A stretch of DNA of 64,000 bases from Actinomadura mexicana (GTDB taxonomy: Bacteria > Actinomycetota > Actinomycetes > Streptosporangiales > Streptosporangiaceae). A model generated the notes under the pieces. It ran no database searches. It was not told the origin of the DNA and saw nothing but the letters and a program-made list of their open reading frames with translations. A program made the translations under genes and the position numbers. The stretch is from contig NZ_FZNP01000019.1 in NCBI RefSeq assembly GCF_900188105.1, positions 62,001-126,000 of the forward strand. The letters run 5' to 3'. This document shows positions 41,173-49,674 of the stretch, piece after piece (the stretch's first letter is position 1; every line of letters begins with the position of its first letter).

Positions 41173-41982
41173 GTGATGACGATGACGACGGGGTTGAGCG
41201 ACGTGCGCCCGATCGGGGACCAGCTTCGTGCCTGGCGGCAGCGGCGCCGGCTGAGCCAGCTGGAGCTGGCGTCGGAGGCGGACGTGTCGACGCGGCACCT
41301 GAGCTTCGTGGAGACGGGGCGCTCGGCGCCGAGCCGGGAGATGGTGCTGCGGCTGGCCGAGCACCTGGACGTGCCGCTGCGCGACCGCAACCTGCTGCTC
41401 GTGGCGGCCGGGTACGCGCCGGTGTTCGACGAGACGCCGATCGAGGAACCGAAGATGGACACGGTCCGTGCGGCGCTCCGGCAGGTGCTGGCGGGCCACG
41501 AGCCCTATCCGGCGGTGGTCGTGGACCGGTTCTGGAACCTGATCGACGCCAACGGCGCGGCCGCGTTCTTCATGGAGGGCGCGCCGCCGGAGCTGCTGGA
41601 GCCGCCGCTGAACGTGCTGCGGCTCAGCATGCACCCGGACGGGATGGCGAAGAACATCCTGAACCTGGCGGAGTGGCGCGCCCACATGATCGACCGGGTC
41701 CGGCGGCATGTGGCGTTGACCGCGGACGCGGCGCTCGCCCAGCTGTACAGGGAGTTGCGGAGCTTCCCCGGCGACGTGGGGGAGGCGATCGCCCCGCCCG
41801 CGAACCACGAGGTCTTCGTTCCGCTGCGGATGCGGGTGGACGGCCGGGAACTGTCGTTCTTCAGCACGATCGCGACCTTCGGGACGCCGGTCGACATCAC
41901 GGTGGCGGAACTGGCGATCGAGTCGTTCTACCCGGCGGACGCGAAGACGACCGAGTTCCTGCGGGAGCGCGCCGGCTGGTGA
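41173..41982 (+). CDS. XRE-family regulator with MmyB-like ligand domain
   Basis: 269 residues. The helix-turn-helix is GDQLRAWRQRRRLSQLELASEADVSTRHLSFVETGRSAPSREMVLRLAEHLDVPLRDRN. The C-terminal half (YPAVVVDRFWNLIDANGAAAFFM, LNVLRLSMHPDGMAKNILNLAEW, IESFYPADAKTTEFLRE) is the MmyB-like domain, which is PAS-related and thought to bind a fatty-acid-like ligand. GTG 41173 has TACCGT six bases upstream, fitting a leaderless start; ATG 41176 is the alternative. The target may be the flavohemoprotein gene that converges from the right or the PaaI gene. Confidence 0.88.
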   Translation: MMTMTTGLSDVRPIGDQLRAWRQRRRLSQLELASEADVSTRHLSFVETGRSAPSREMVLRLAEHLDVPLRDRNLLLVAAGYAPVFDETPIEEPKMDTVRAALRQVLAGHEPYPAVVVDRFWNLIDANGAAAFFMEGAPPELLEPPLNVLRLSMHPDGMAKNILNLAEWRAHMIDRVRRHVALTADAALAQLYRELRSFPGDVGEAIAPPANHEVFVPLRMRVDGRELSFFSTIATFGTPVDITVAELAIESFYPADAKTTEFLRERAGW

Positions 41983-41988
41983 CGGGCG

Positions 41989-43110
41989 TCAGTCCCCGGC
42001 CGTGAGCAGGTCGTGGTGGACGCGCGTCAGCGGCACGCCGAGCCGCTGCAGGGCGGTGACCGTCGCGCGGACGAGCGGGGCGGGCCCGGCCACGTAGGCG
42101 TCGTGGCCGCCGGCCCCGTCCAGGAGTTGGGGCAGGACGTCCGGCACGCGGCCGGTGAGGGCGCCGGCCGCGGGCTCGCGTGACACCACGGGGACGACCT
42201 GGAGCCGGGTGTGGGCGGCCTCCAGTTGCCGCAGCGCGGGAAGGTCGTAGAGGGCGCTCTCGGTGCGGGAGGCGACGACGAGCAGGACGTCGCGGCCCGT
42301 GCCGGAGGCGAGTGCCTGCTCGGCCAGCGCCTTCACGGGGGCCAGGCCGGTGCCGCCGCCGATCAGCAGCAGCGGGCGATCCGAGTCGGGGTCGAGGGTC
42401 ATCGCGCCGTCCGGCGGGCCCAGCAGCACGCTGTCGCCCGGACCGGTGTGCCGGACCAGCGCGCCGCTCACCCATCCGGCGGGGCGGGCCCGGACGTGCA
42501 GGCAGACCGTCCCGTCCGGGCGGGGCGCGTTCGCGATCGAGTACGGCCGCCAGACCCGGGGCCAGCGGGCCGCCTGCACGCTCACGTGCTGCCCGGGCGC
42601 GAACGGCATGAGCCGCTCGGGGCGCAGCGTGAGGACGGCGAGGTCGAAGGCGCGGCGTTCGTGCCGCACGACCTCGGCGACCCACCACGGCGGGGCGTCC
42701 ACGGCGTCCCGCTCCGCGGCGCCGGCCATGGCGTCGGCCGCGGCGCGGTAGGCGGCGCGCCAGGCGGCCTCCGCCTCGGCCGTCCAGACGTCGGCGGCGA
42801 AGGCGCGCAGCGTCGCGGTCAGGGCCTCCTCGACGGCCGGATAGTGCTCGCGAAGCACCCCGTACTTGCGGTGGCCTCGGCCGAGGCCCTCCAGGTGGCG
42901 GGCGAGATCCTCGGGGTTGTCCTGGCTCCACACGATCCGGCTGAGCGCGTGGAAGAACCGGTCGTGCTGGCCGTCCATCGCGGGTGGGAACAGGGTGCGC
43001 AGCCGCGGCCGCGCCGCGAAAAGGCGGCCGTAGAAATAGCGCATGGCGCCCACGGGATCGGCCTCAAGGCGTGCGAAGCATTCTTTGATAACGCGAGTTT
43101 CCGGTGACAT
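41989..43110 (-). CDS. Flavohemoprotein (globin plus FAD/NAD reductase)
   Basis: 373 residues. The globin domain spans about 1-135 (GAMRYFYGRLFAARPRLRTLFPPAM; the proximal histidine is likely in LGRGHRKYGV). The reductase follows with FAD site RVWRPYSIANAP and NAD site LLLIGGGTGLAPVKALAEQ. Flavohemoglobins turn nitric oxide into nitrate, or act in related redox chemistry. It is shorter than classical Hmp (about 400), with a trimmed linker. ATG 43110 was chosen over the ORF's earlier start because the globin begins there. Two palindromes upstream (43289-43303 and 43328-43342) may control it. Confidence 0.87.
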   Translation of the reverse strand: MSPETRVIKECFARLEADPVGAMRYFYGRLFAARPRLRTLFPPAMDGQHDRFFHALSRIVWSQDNPEDLARHLEGLGRGHRKYGVLREHYPAVEEALTATLRAFAADVWTAEAEAAWRAAYRAAADAMAGAAERDAVDAPPWWVAEVVRHERRAFDLAVLTLRPERLMPFAPGQHVSVQAARWPRVWRPYSIANAPRPDGTVCLHVRARPAGWVSGALVRHTGPGDSVLLGPPDGAMTLDPDSDRPLLLIGGGTGLAPVKALAEQALASGTGRDVLLVVASRTESALYDLPALRQLEAAHTRLQVVPVVSREPAAGALTGRVPDVLPQLLDGAGGHDAYVAGPAPLVRATVTALQRLGVPLTRVHHDLLTAGD

Positions 43111-43654
43111 TCGGTCGGCTCGCCTCCCCACAGGGCTGTTTTCGGCGGTCGGACGGCAGGGCTCACGGACGATCCGGGCGTGCTTGCTGCCCGAGTTGGT
43201 GAGATTCTCTCATCAATCTCCGCAGGTGTTCAATCGATCGCTCCCGCAGAGATGCAAGATCGCTACTCAGCGTAATGGCCTGTCAATTCCGTGTGACACA
43301 CGGTAAGTGGGACGGTCAACGCATACTGATCGGTATCCGATCGGGGAGGGAACGTTCGGGAAGAACCATCCGGAAGGGGAGGAAGAACCTGCATCAGAGA
43401 AGAAGATTTCAGAATTTCTCGGCGTTTCCTGCTCCGCGCCGTTCCGGGAGCCGGGCACCGCCCCCGGCACCGCGGTGCGCCGATCTCGCCACTTCCGACG
43501 GCGGAGATCCGCGCCGTGCGGCAAGCTGACCGGGAGCAGGGCCGGGGGCGGACGGCACGAGGAGGCGGGTGACGCACGGTGACGTGCGGCCGGCAGGCAG
43601 ATCACCCGTGTCGGCGGCCGCCCAGGCCGGTGTCCAGCACAGGGGGGAGCACGC
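43111..43654. other. 544-bp gap with two palindromes
   Basis: The gap is less GC-rich than its surroundings and has no convincing gene. It contains CCGTGTGACACACGG (43289-43303; 7-bp arms, one-base centre) and GATCGGTATCCGATC (43328-43342; 6-bp arms, TAT centre). These are regulator-site-like and lie between the flavohemoprotein (minus) and the class I amidotransferase-like gene (plus), so they could act on either promoter. Confidence 0.55.
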
Positions 43655-44404
43655 ATGTCAGGAGCCGCGCGCGGAGCGCCGCATCCGGCGGCCGGTGAGG
43701 GCGGGCCGCCGCTCATCGGCATCACCACATACCAGGAGCCGGCCCGCTGGGGGGTCTGGGTGCGCGAGGCCGCACTGCTGCCCGTGCCGTACGCGCGCTC
43801 GGTCGAGCGGGCCGGCGGCGTCCCGGTCCTGCTGCCCCCGGCCGCGACCCTGCGCGGGCTGGACACCCTCGTCTCCCGCCTGGACGGCGTCGTCCTGGCG
43901 GGTGGCGGCGATCTCGACCCGGAGCTGTACGGCGCCGTCCGGCACTTCGAGACCGGGCCGCCGCAGCCGCAGCGCGACCGGTTCGAGCTGGCCCTGGCCC
44001 GCGCCGCCGTCGACGCCGACCTGCCGTTCCTGGCGATCTGCCGGGGCATGCAGGTGCTGAACGTCGCGCGCGGCGGCGCCCTCGTCCAGCACCTGCCGGA
44101 GGCGGTCGGCCACAGGGGGCATGCCCCGGAGGCCGGGCTCGTCGGCTCGCACCGCGTGCGGATCGGCGAGGGGAGCCGGATCGGCAGGATCCTCGGCCCC
44201 TCGTCCGACGTCCCCACCTACCACCATCAGGCGGTGGGCCGCCTCGGCAAGGGCCTGACCGCCGTCGCCTGGACCGAGGACCAGGTGGTGGAGGCGCTGG
44301 AGCTGCAGGGCCACCGTTTCGGGCTCGCGGTGCAGTGGCACCCCGAGGAGGGCGACGACAGGCGGCTGTTCGAGGCCCTCGTCGCCGCGGCCGCCGGACG
44401 CTGA
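43655..44404 (+). CDS. Gamma-glutamyl-GABA hydrolase-like class I GATase (PuuD-like)
   Basis: 249 residues of the peptidase C26/GATase1-like family. The nucleophile is in LAICRGMQVLN (about C129), the histidine and glutamate in GLAVQWHPEEG. The start IGITTYQEPARWGVW and DGVVLAGGGDLDPELYG are the usual PuuD blocks. It should hydrolyse a gamma-glutamyl amide, for example in polyamine or amine catabolism. ATG 43655 follows GGGGGGAG. No puu pathway neighbours are seen, so the true substrate is open. Confidence 0.88.
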   Translation: MSGAARGAPHPAAGEGGPPLIGITTYQEPARWGVWVREAALLPVPYARSVERAGGVPVLLPPAATLRGLDTLVSRLDGVVLAGGGDLDPELYGAVRHFETGPPQPQRDRFELALARAAVDADLPFLAICRGMQVLNVARGGALVQHLPEAVGHRGHAPEAGLVGSHRVRIGEGSRIGRILGPSSDVPTYHHQAVGRLGKGLTAVAWTEDQVVEALELQGHRFGLAVQWHPEEGDDRRLFEALVAAAAGR

Positions 44405-44481
44405 CGCAGGGGATTGGCGGCCGGGTCACCGGGCAGGCCGAGGGGGTGGATTTCCGCCGATGTCCCCCCGGAGGCCGCCGC

Positions 44482-45447
44482 ATGCCCCTGCACCCGCAGA
44501 CCGTGAGCTTTCTGGAGCAGCTCGCCTCGTGGACCGCCGCACCTCCGGGGCGGGACGGGCCCCCCGAGCCCACGATCGCGGAGATGCGGGAGCGGATCGG
44601 CGCGGCCTTCCCGGTCGTGCGGCGTGAGCTTCCGCGTGTCCGCGACGTCGAGGTGCCGGGCCCAGGGGGGCCCGTGCCGGTGCGCCTGTACCGCCCGGCG
44701 CCGCCCGAGCGGGGGCCCCTGCCGGCCGTCGTGTACCTGCACGGCGGGGGGTGGGTGCTCGGCGGCGTCGACAACGTGGACGCCTTCTGCCGCGACCTGG
44801 CGGCCGCGGCGGGGTGCGCCGTGCTGAACGTCGGCTACCGGCTGGCCCCCGAGCACCCGTTCCCCGCGGCGGTGGACGACGCCTGGGCCGTGGTGTCCTC
44901 GGTGGCGCGCGAGCCAGGCCGGTACGGCGTGCTGAGCGGGGCCTTGGCGGTCGCCGGCGACAGCGCCGGCGGGAACCTCGCCGCCGTCGCCGCGCTGCTG
45001 GCCAGGGACGCCGGAGTCCCCCTCGCCCACCAGCTGCTCGTCTACCCGGTGACCGACACGGCGAAGGACACCCCGAGCTGGCGGGAGTACGGGACGGGCT
45101 ACGGGCTGGACGCCGGGTCGCTCGCCCGGTTCATGGACCTCTACCGGGACGGCGCCGACCCGGCCGACCCCCGGCTCGCCCCGCTGCGCGCCCCGGACCT
45201 GGCCGGCGCCGCGCCCGCCACCGTGATCACCGCCGAGTGCGACATCCTGCGCGACGAGGCCGAGGGCTACGCGCGCCGCCTCGCCGCGGCCGGCGTGCCG
45301 GTCGAGCTGCGCCGCTACGACGGCGTCGTGCACTCCTTCTTCCTGCTGCCCGAGATCTTCGACGCCGGCGCCGAGGCGGTGGAGTTCGCCGTGCGACGAT
45401 TGCGCGCGGCATTCGACGACCACTCGCGGCAGGGGAGTGCGGCATGA
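44482..45447 (+). CDS. Alpha/beta hydrolase, hormone-sensitive-lipase (HSL) family
   Basis: 321 residues. [13 protein letters not shown] is the HGGG oxyanion motif and [13 protein letters not shown] the nucleophile elbow; the acid and histidine are in AECDILRDE and DGVVHSFF. It hydrolyses short to medium acyl esters. ATG 44482 follows CGGAGG. Its stop overlaps the start of the enoyl-CoA hydratase by 4 bases, so the two are coupled. Confidence 0.9.
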   Translation: MPLHPQTVSFLEQLASWTAAPPGRDGPPEPTIAEMRERIGAAFPVVRRELPRVRDVEVPGPGGPVPVRLYRPAPPERGPLPAVVYLHGGGWVLGGVDNVDAFCRDLAAAAGCAVLNVGYRLAPEHPFPAAVDDAWAVVSSVAREPGRYGVLSGALAVAGDSAGGNLAAVAALLARDAGVPLAHQLLVYPVTDTAKDTPSWREYGTGYGLDAGSLARFMDLYRDGADPADPRLAPLRAPDLAGAAPATVITAECDILRDEAEGYARRLAAAGVPVELRRYDGVVHSFFLLPEIFDAGAEAVEFAVRRLRAAFDDHSRQGSAA

Positions 45448-46235
45448 CGCGGTACGACGCGTACGAGCAGCTGAAGATCGACTGGGCGGCGGAGGGGGTG
45501 CTGCGGGTCACCATCAGCACGCCGGGCAAGCTGAACGCGGTCGACACCACAGGGCACCGCGAGCTGGCGGAGATCTGGCGGGACGCCGACGCCGACGACG
45601 AGGCGCGCGTGGTGCTCGTGCGGGGGGAGGGGACGGCGTTCTCCGCCGGCGGCGACCTCGCCATGATCGAGGAGATGATGACCGACCACGCCGCCCGCCG
45701 CCGGATCATGCGCGAAGCCCGCGACATCGTGATGAACGTGCTGAACTGCTCCAAGCCCGTGGTCAGCGCCGTCCAGGGCCCGGCGGTGGGCGCCGGGCTC
45801 GCGGTCGCGCTGCTGGCCGACGTCTCCGTCGCGGGCCGCACCGCGAAGATAATCGACGGGCACACGCGGCTGGGCGTCGCGGCCGGCGACCACGCGGCGA
45901 TCGTGTGGCCGCTGCTGTGCGGGCTCGCGAAGGCCAAGTACTACCTGCTGCTCAACGACGTCCTCACCGGCGAGGAGGCCGAGCGGATCGGCCTGGTCTC
46001 GCTGTGCGTGGACGACGCTCGGGTGCACGAGCGCGCACTGGAGATCGCCGGCCGGCTCGCCGCCGGGCCCACCGAGGCGCTGTCGCTGACCAAGCACGCG
46101 CTGAACAACTGGCTGCGCCTCGCCGGGCCGACGTTCGACGCGTCCCTGGCGATGGAGTTCTTCGGGTTCACCGGCCCGGACGTGCGCGAGGGCGTCGCGG
46201 CGATCCGGGAGAAGCGCCCGCCCCGGTTCGGCTGA
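45444..46235 (+). CDS. Enoyl-CoA hydratase/isomerase-family protein
   Basis: 263 residues of the crotonase fold. [20 protein letters not shown] is the first oxyanion-hole segment and [25 protein letters not shown] the second. The usual hydratase glutamates are not obvious ([25 protein letters not shown] occupies the place), so hydratase, isomerase or lyase activity is open. ATG 45444 overlaps the preceding stop. With the adjacent acyl-CoA dehydrogenase it suggests acyl-CoA degradation. Confidence 0.88.
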   Translation: MTRYDAYEQLKIDWAAEGVLRVTISTPGKLNAVDTTGHRELAEIWRDADADDEARVVLVRGEGTAFSAGGDLAMIEEMMTDHAARRRIMREARDIVMNVLNCSKPVVSAVQGPAVGAGLAVALLADVSVAGRTAKIIDGHTRLGVAAGDHAAIVWPLLCGLAKAKYYLLLNDVLTGEEAERIGLVSLCVDDARVHERALEIAGRLAAGPTEALSLTKHALNNWLRLAGPTFDASLAMEFFGFTGPDVREGVAAIREKRPPRFG

Positions 46236-46275
46236 GGCGCCGCCGGCGCGTCCCGCGCGCCCCGCGCGGCCCGGC

Positions 46276-47457
46276 TCAGTACGACTTGGGGAGTCCCAGT
46301 TCGTGCTGGGCGATGTGGGCCAGGACGAGCTCCTCGGCGACCGGGATGTTCTTGGCGATGCGGGCGTCGCGGAACATCCGGGCGACCGGGTACTCCAGTG
46401 AGTACGCCATGCCGCCGTAGGTCTGGAACGCCCGGTCGGCCGCCTGCCAGGCCGCGTCCGCCGCCGTGAGCTTGGCGATGTTGGCCTCCGAGCCGCAGGG
46501 CCGGCCGCGGTCCCACAGCCAGGCGGCCTTGTAGGTCATCAACCGGGCCAGTTCCAGTTGCGCCTTGATCCGCGCGAGCGGGAACGCGACGGCCTGGTTC
46601 GCCCCGATCGGCGTGCCGAACGGGGCGCGCTCGCCGGCGTACTCGCAGGCGATCCTCAGCACCAGGCCGCCGGACCCGACGCCGCCCGCGGCGGCCAGGA
46701 TCCGCTCGGGGTTGAGGATGTCCCACAGGACGGCGAAACCCTGGTCGGGGTCGCCGAGGACACGGTCGGCGGGCACGCGCACGCCGTCCAGGAAGACCAT
46801 GCTGGAGGCGACGGTGTTGGTGCCGAGCTTCGGGATCGGCCGGTAGGTCAGCGTGCCCGCGGCCACGGCCTCTTTCACGTCCACCAGCAGGACGGTGAAG
46901 CCGGCGGTGCGGGGGCGGGCCTGGGCGGCCGGGATCGTCCGGGTGACCAGGACGAGGAAGTCGGCGCGCTCGACGCCGGAGATCCAGATCTTCTGGCCGC
47001 TGACGACGAAGGAGTCGCCGTCGCGGCGCGCCTGGGTGGAGATCGCGATGGCGTTGCTGCCCGCGTCCGGCTCGGTGATGGCGAAGCACGTCTCGACCTC
47101 GCCGGAGGCGATCTTCGGCAGCAGCTCGCGCTTCTGCTCCGCGGTGCCGTGCCTGGCGACGGTGAGGCCGCCGAAGGCGGGCGTCAGCAGGTACATGAAG
47201 GACGCGGCGCCGCCCGCCCCTCCCTCGGCGAGCGCCTCCAGGGCCACCGCCAGCTCCAGCAGCCCCTGGCCCCCGCCGCCGTACTCCTCGGGGATCGCCA
47301 GGCTGTGCCAGCCGCCGTCGACCAGCTCCCGCCAGACCTCCTCCGGCCAGCGCTTGTCCGCGTCGCACCGGCCCCAGTAGTCCTGGTCGTACTTCCCGGC
47401 GACCGCCAGCACGCCCTCGCGCACCGCGGCCGCGCCCTCCGGCAGATCGAAGTCCAT
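46276..47457 (-). CDS. Acyl-CoA dehydrogenase
   Basis: 393 residues with the full FAD-dependent ACAD fold: CFAITEPDAGSNAIAISTQARRDGDSFVVSGQKIWISG, DILNPERILAAAGGVG, and YGGMAYSLEYPVARMFRDARIAKN near the C-terminus. It oxidises an acyl-CoA to the enoyl-CoA and passes electrons to ETF. It converges on the enoyl-CoA hydratase and is divergent from the aldehyde dehydrogenase, with an operator-like palindrome between them. The chain-length range is not evident. Confidence 0.92.
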   Translation of the reverse strand: MDFDLPEGAAAVREGVLAVAGKYDQDYWGRCDADKRWPEEVWRELVDGGWHSLAIPEEYGGGGQGLLELAVALEALAEGGAGGAASFMYLLTPAFGGLTVARHGTAEQKRELLPKIASGEVETCFAITEPDAGSNAIAISTQARRDGDSFVVSGQKIWISGVERADFLVLVTRTIPAAQARPRTAGFTVLLVDVKEAVAAGTLTYRPIPKLGTNTVASSMVFLDGVRVPADRVLGDPDQGFAVLWDILNPERILAAAGGVGSGGLVLRIACEYAGERAPFGTPIGANQAVAFPLARIKAQLELARLMTYKAAWLWDRGRPCGSEANIAKLTAADAAWQAADRAFQTYGGMAYSLEYPVARMFRDARIAKNIPVAEELVLAHIAQHELGLPKSY

Positions 47458-47503
47458 CGCGCCTCCCTCGCACGTTCTCGCGTGCGCTCACGGTAGCCGA
47501 CGC

Positions 47504-47520
47504 GAGTAAGTGCTCACTGA
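47504..47520. promoter_or_regulatory. TetR-like operator in the ACAD/ALDH divergent gap
   Basis: GAGTAAGTGCTCACTGA contains an imperfect inverted repeat, AGTAAGTGCTCACT, of the AGTgAGcgCTCACT type often bound by TetR regulators of acyl-CoA genes. It lies between the divergent acyl-CoA dehydrogenase and aldehyde dehydrogenase genes; a TetR gene follows the latter. Confidence 0.5.
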
Positions 47521-47618
47521 CGCGGGGTGGGTCATTGAAGCGCCTCTCCCCGGGTAGGCGACATGGGGACCTCGGCATGGGGCCCGGCCTGGGGGAGCCG
47601 ACACGGGAGGGGGAGGCC

Positions 47619-49052
47619 ATGCGGCCACGCGACAGGTGGATGCTGGCTGGCGGGCGGTGGATCCAGGGCACCGGCGACGGGACGTTCACGGTGACCGATC
47701 CGGCCACCGGCGAGCCGCTGGGCGTGGTGGCCGCCTCCTCGGTGGCGGACGTGGACACGGCCGTGGCGGCGGCCCGCGGCGCCGCGCCCGGCTGGGCGGC
47801 CACGCCGGCGGCCGAACGGGGCGCGGCCCTGCACGCGGCCGCGCGCGCGGTCGAGGAGCGCATGGACGAGCTGGCCGCCCTGGTGACGGCGGAGATGGGC
47901 AAGCCGACCGGTGACGCGCTCGGCGGCGTGGAGGCCGGGATCGGCACCCTGCGCCAGTACGCCGAGCTGGGGCGGCTGCACGGCGGGCGCAGCCTCCAGG
48001 GCGGACGGGACGCCGCCGACTTCATGGTCCGCGAGCCGTGGGGCGTCGTCGCGGCGATCACGCCGTGGAACGATCCGGTGGCGATCGCCTGCGGCCTGGT
48101 CGGCGCAGCCGTGGCGGTGGGCAACGCCGTCGTCCACAAGCCGTCCGAGCGCACGCCCCACACCGGCGCGATGCTCGCCGAGCTGGTCGCCGGGTGCCTG
48201 CCGGACGGTGTGTTGAACATGGTCACCGGCGGCGGTGCGGTCGGCGAGGCCCTCGCCGGGCACGCGGGCGCGGACGTCGTCGCGCACGTCGGCTCCACCC
48301 GCGCCGGCCGCCGCATCGCCGAGCTGGCCGCACGGACCGGGGCGAGGACCGTGCTGGAGAACGGCGGCGCCGACCCGCTGATCGTGGACGCCGGGGTGGA
48401 CCCGTCCTGGGCCGCCGAGCAGGCCGCCCTCGGGTGCTTCGCCAACGCCGGGCAGATCTGCACCTCGGTCGAGCGCGTCTACGTGCACGAGGCCGTCGCC
48501 GAGCCGTTCCTGGACGCGCTCGCCGCCCGCGCCCGGCACCTGCGCACGGGGCCGGGCGCCGAGCCGTCCACCGAGCTCGGTCCCCTCGTCGACGAGCGCC
48601 ACCGCACCAGGGTCCACCAGCAGGTGGAGAAGGCCCTCGCGGACGGGGCGCGGGCGCTGACCGGCGCGCGCCTGCCCGAAGGCCCCGGCTGCTTCTATCC
48701 GGCGACCGTCCTCGCGGGCTGCGCCGACCACATGGCGATCATGGCGGAGGAGACCTTCGGCCCCGTCGCCCCCGTCCGCACCGTGGCCGGATTCGAGCAG
48801 GCGCTGGAGGCCGCGAACCGCTCCCGCTACGGCCTCGCGGCGACCGTCCTCACCCGCGACATGGCGCACGCCCAGGCCGCCTGGCGCACGCTGGAGGCCG
48901 GCACCGTGAAGATCAACGCGGTGTTCGGCGGCGCCCCGGGAGGCGCCGCGGCCCCGCGCCGCGCCAGCGGCCGCGGATTCGGCTACGGCCCCGAGCTCCT
49001 GGACGAGATGACGGCCGTCAAGGTCGTCCACGTCCAGGCCGCCATCCCCTGA
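47619..49052 (+). CDS. NAD(P)-dependent aldehyde dehydrogenase
   Basis: 477 residues of the ALDH superfamily. ITPWNDPV is the cofactor loop, VLENGGADPLIV contains the general-base glutamate, and GQICTSVERVYV the catalytic cysteine (about C281). The family oxidises aldehydes to acids; semialdehyde or aldehyde-CoA specificity cannot be read. I chose ATG 47619 after GGGAGG; the in-frame region further upstream is not family-like. It converges on the TetR gene, 3 bases apart. Confidence 0.92.
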   Translation: MRPRDRWMLAGGRWIQGTGDGTFTVTDPATGEPLGVVAASSVADVDTAVAAARGAAPGWAATPAAERGAALHAAARAVEERMDELAALVTAEMGKPTGDALGGVEAGIGTLRQYAELGRLHGGRSLQGGRDAADFMVREPWGVVAAITPWNDPVAIACGLVGAAVAVGNAVVHKPSERTPHTGAMLAELVAGCLPDGVLNMVTGGGAVGEALAGHAGADVVAHVGSTRAGRRIAELAARTGARTVLENGGADPLIVDAGVDPSWAAEQAALGCFANAGQICTSVERVYVHEAVAEPFLDALAARARHLRTGPGAEPSTELGPLVDERHRTRVHQQVEKALADGARALTGARLPEGPGCFYPATVLAGCADHMAIMAEETFGPVAPVRTVAGFEQALEAANRSRYGLAATVLTRDMAHAQAAWRTLEAGTVKINAVFGGAPGGAAAPRRASGRGFGYGPELLDEMTAVKVVHVQAAIP

Positions 49053-49055
49053 GCC

Positions 49056-49649
49056 TCACCCGGCGCCCGGGCCGCGGGGTCCCGCGGGGGCGGCCATGTA
49101 GGCGGTCACCATGCGGGCGACGAAGTGGGCGAAGACCTCCGGGGGCCCCGACGGGAGCATGATGTGGCTCATCGTCAGGCGCACGGCCGCGTCGGCGATC
49201 TCGGTGAGCGCGGCGCGGTCCAGATCCGGCCACTGGCGCAGGGCGTGCTCGGCGATGCGGGCGCTGGCGGAGAACAGCACCGGCTCGGCCTGCGTGGTGA
49301 GCAGCGGCAGCATCTCGTCGCCGCCCGCGCCCGTCAGCACCGCCTTCTTCAGCTGGTCGTCGGCGGAGGTCTCCAGCGTGAACGTGACCGCGGCGACCAC
49401 CGCCGAGTACAGGTCGGCGTGCTCGGACAGCACCGCGTCGATGCCGTCGAGGTAGCGCTCGTTGTCGCGGATCACGACCGCCTGCGCGAGGCCCCACTTG
49501 TCGCCGAACTCGTTGTAGACGGTCTGCCGGCTCACCCCGGCGGCGGACGCGACGTCCCGCATCCGGACGGCCCGGTAGCCGCGCTCCACCAGGAGGTCCG
49601 CGGCGGCGTCCAGCAGGGATTCGCGCACGGAACGGCCGGCGGTGCCCAT
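49056..49649 (-). CDS. TetR-family transcriptional regulator
   Basis: 197 residues. The helix-turn-helix is ESLLDAAADLLVERGYRAVRMRDVASAAGVSRQTVYNEFGDKWGLAQAVV. The C-terminal domain (ETSADDQLKKAVLTGAGGDEMLPLLTTQAEP) resembles the AlkX/TetR_C group of alkane and acyl-chain regulators. Its best candidate site is the palindrome at 47504-47520. ATG 49649 lies 26 bases from the ROK gene end. Confidence 0.9.
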   Translation of the reverse strand: MGTAGRSVRESLLDAAADLLVERGYRAVRMRDVASAAGVSRQTVYNEFGDKWGLAQAVVIRDNERYLDGIDAVLSEHADLYSAVVAAVTFTLETSADDQLKKAVLTGAGGDEMLPLLTTQAEPVLFSASARIAEHALRQWPDLDRAALTEIADAAVRLTMSHIMLPSGPPEVFAHFVARMVTAYMAAPAGPRGPGAG

Positions 49650-49674
49650 GTGTCGTCGCCCTCCAGGAAGCTGG

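Noticed and set aside
43307-43582. Possible 91-codon gene in the gap
   Set aside because: No ribosome site, no family pattern, and arginine-rich read-through at its end; the gap looks regulatory.
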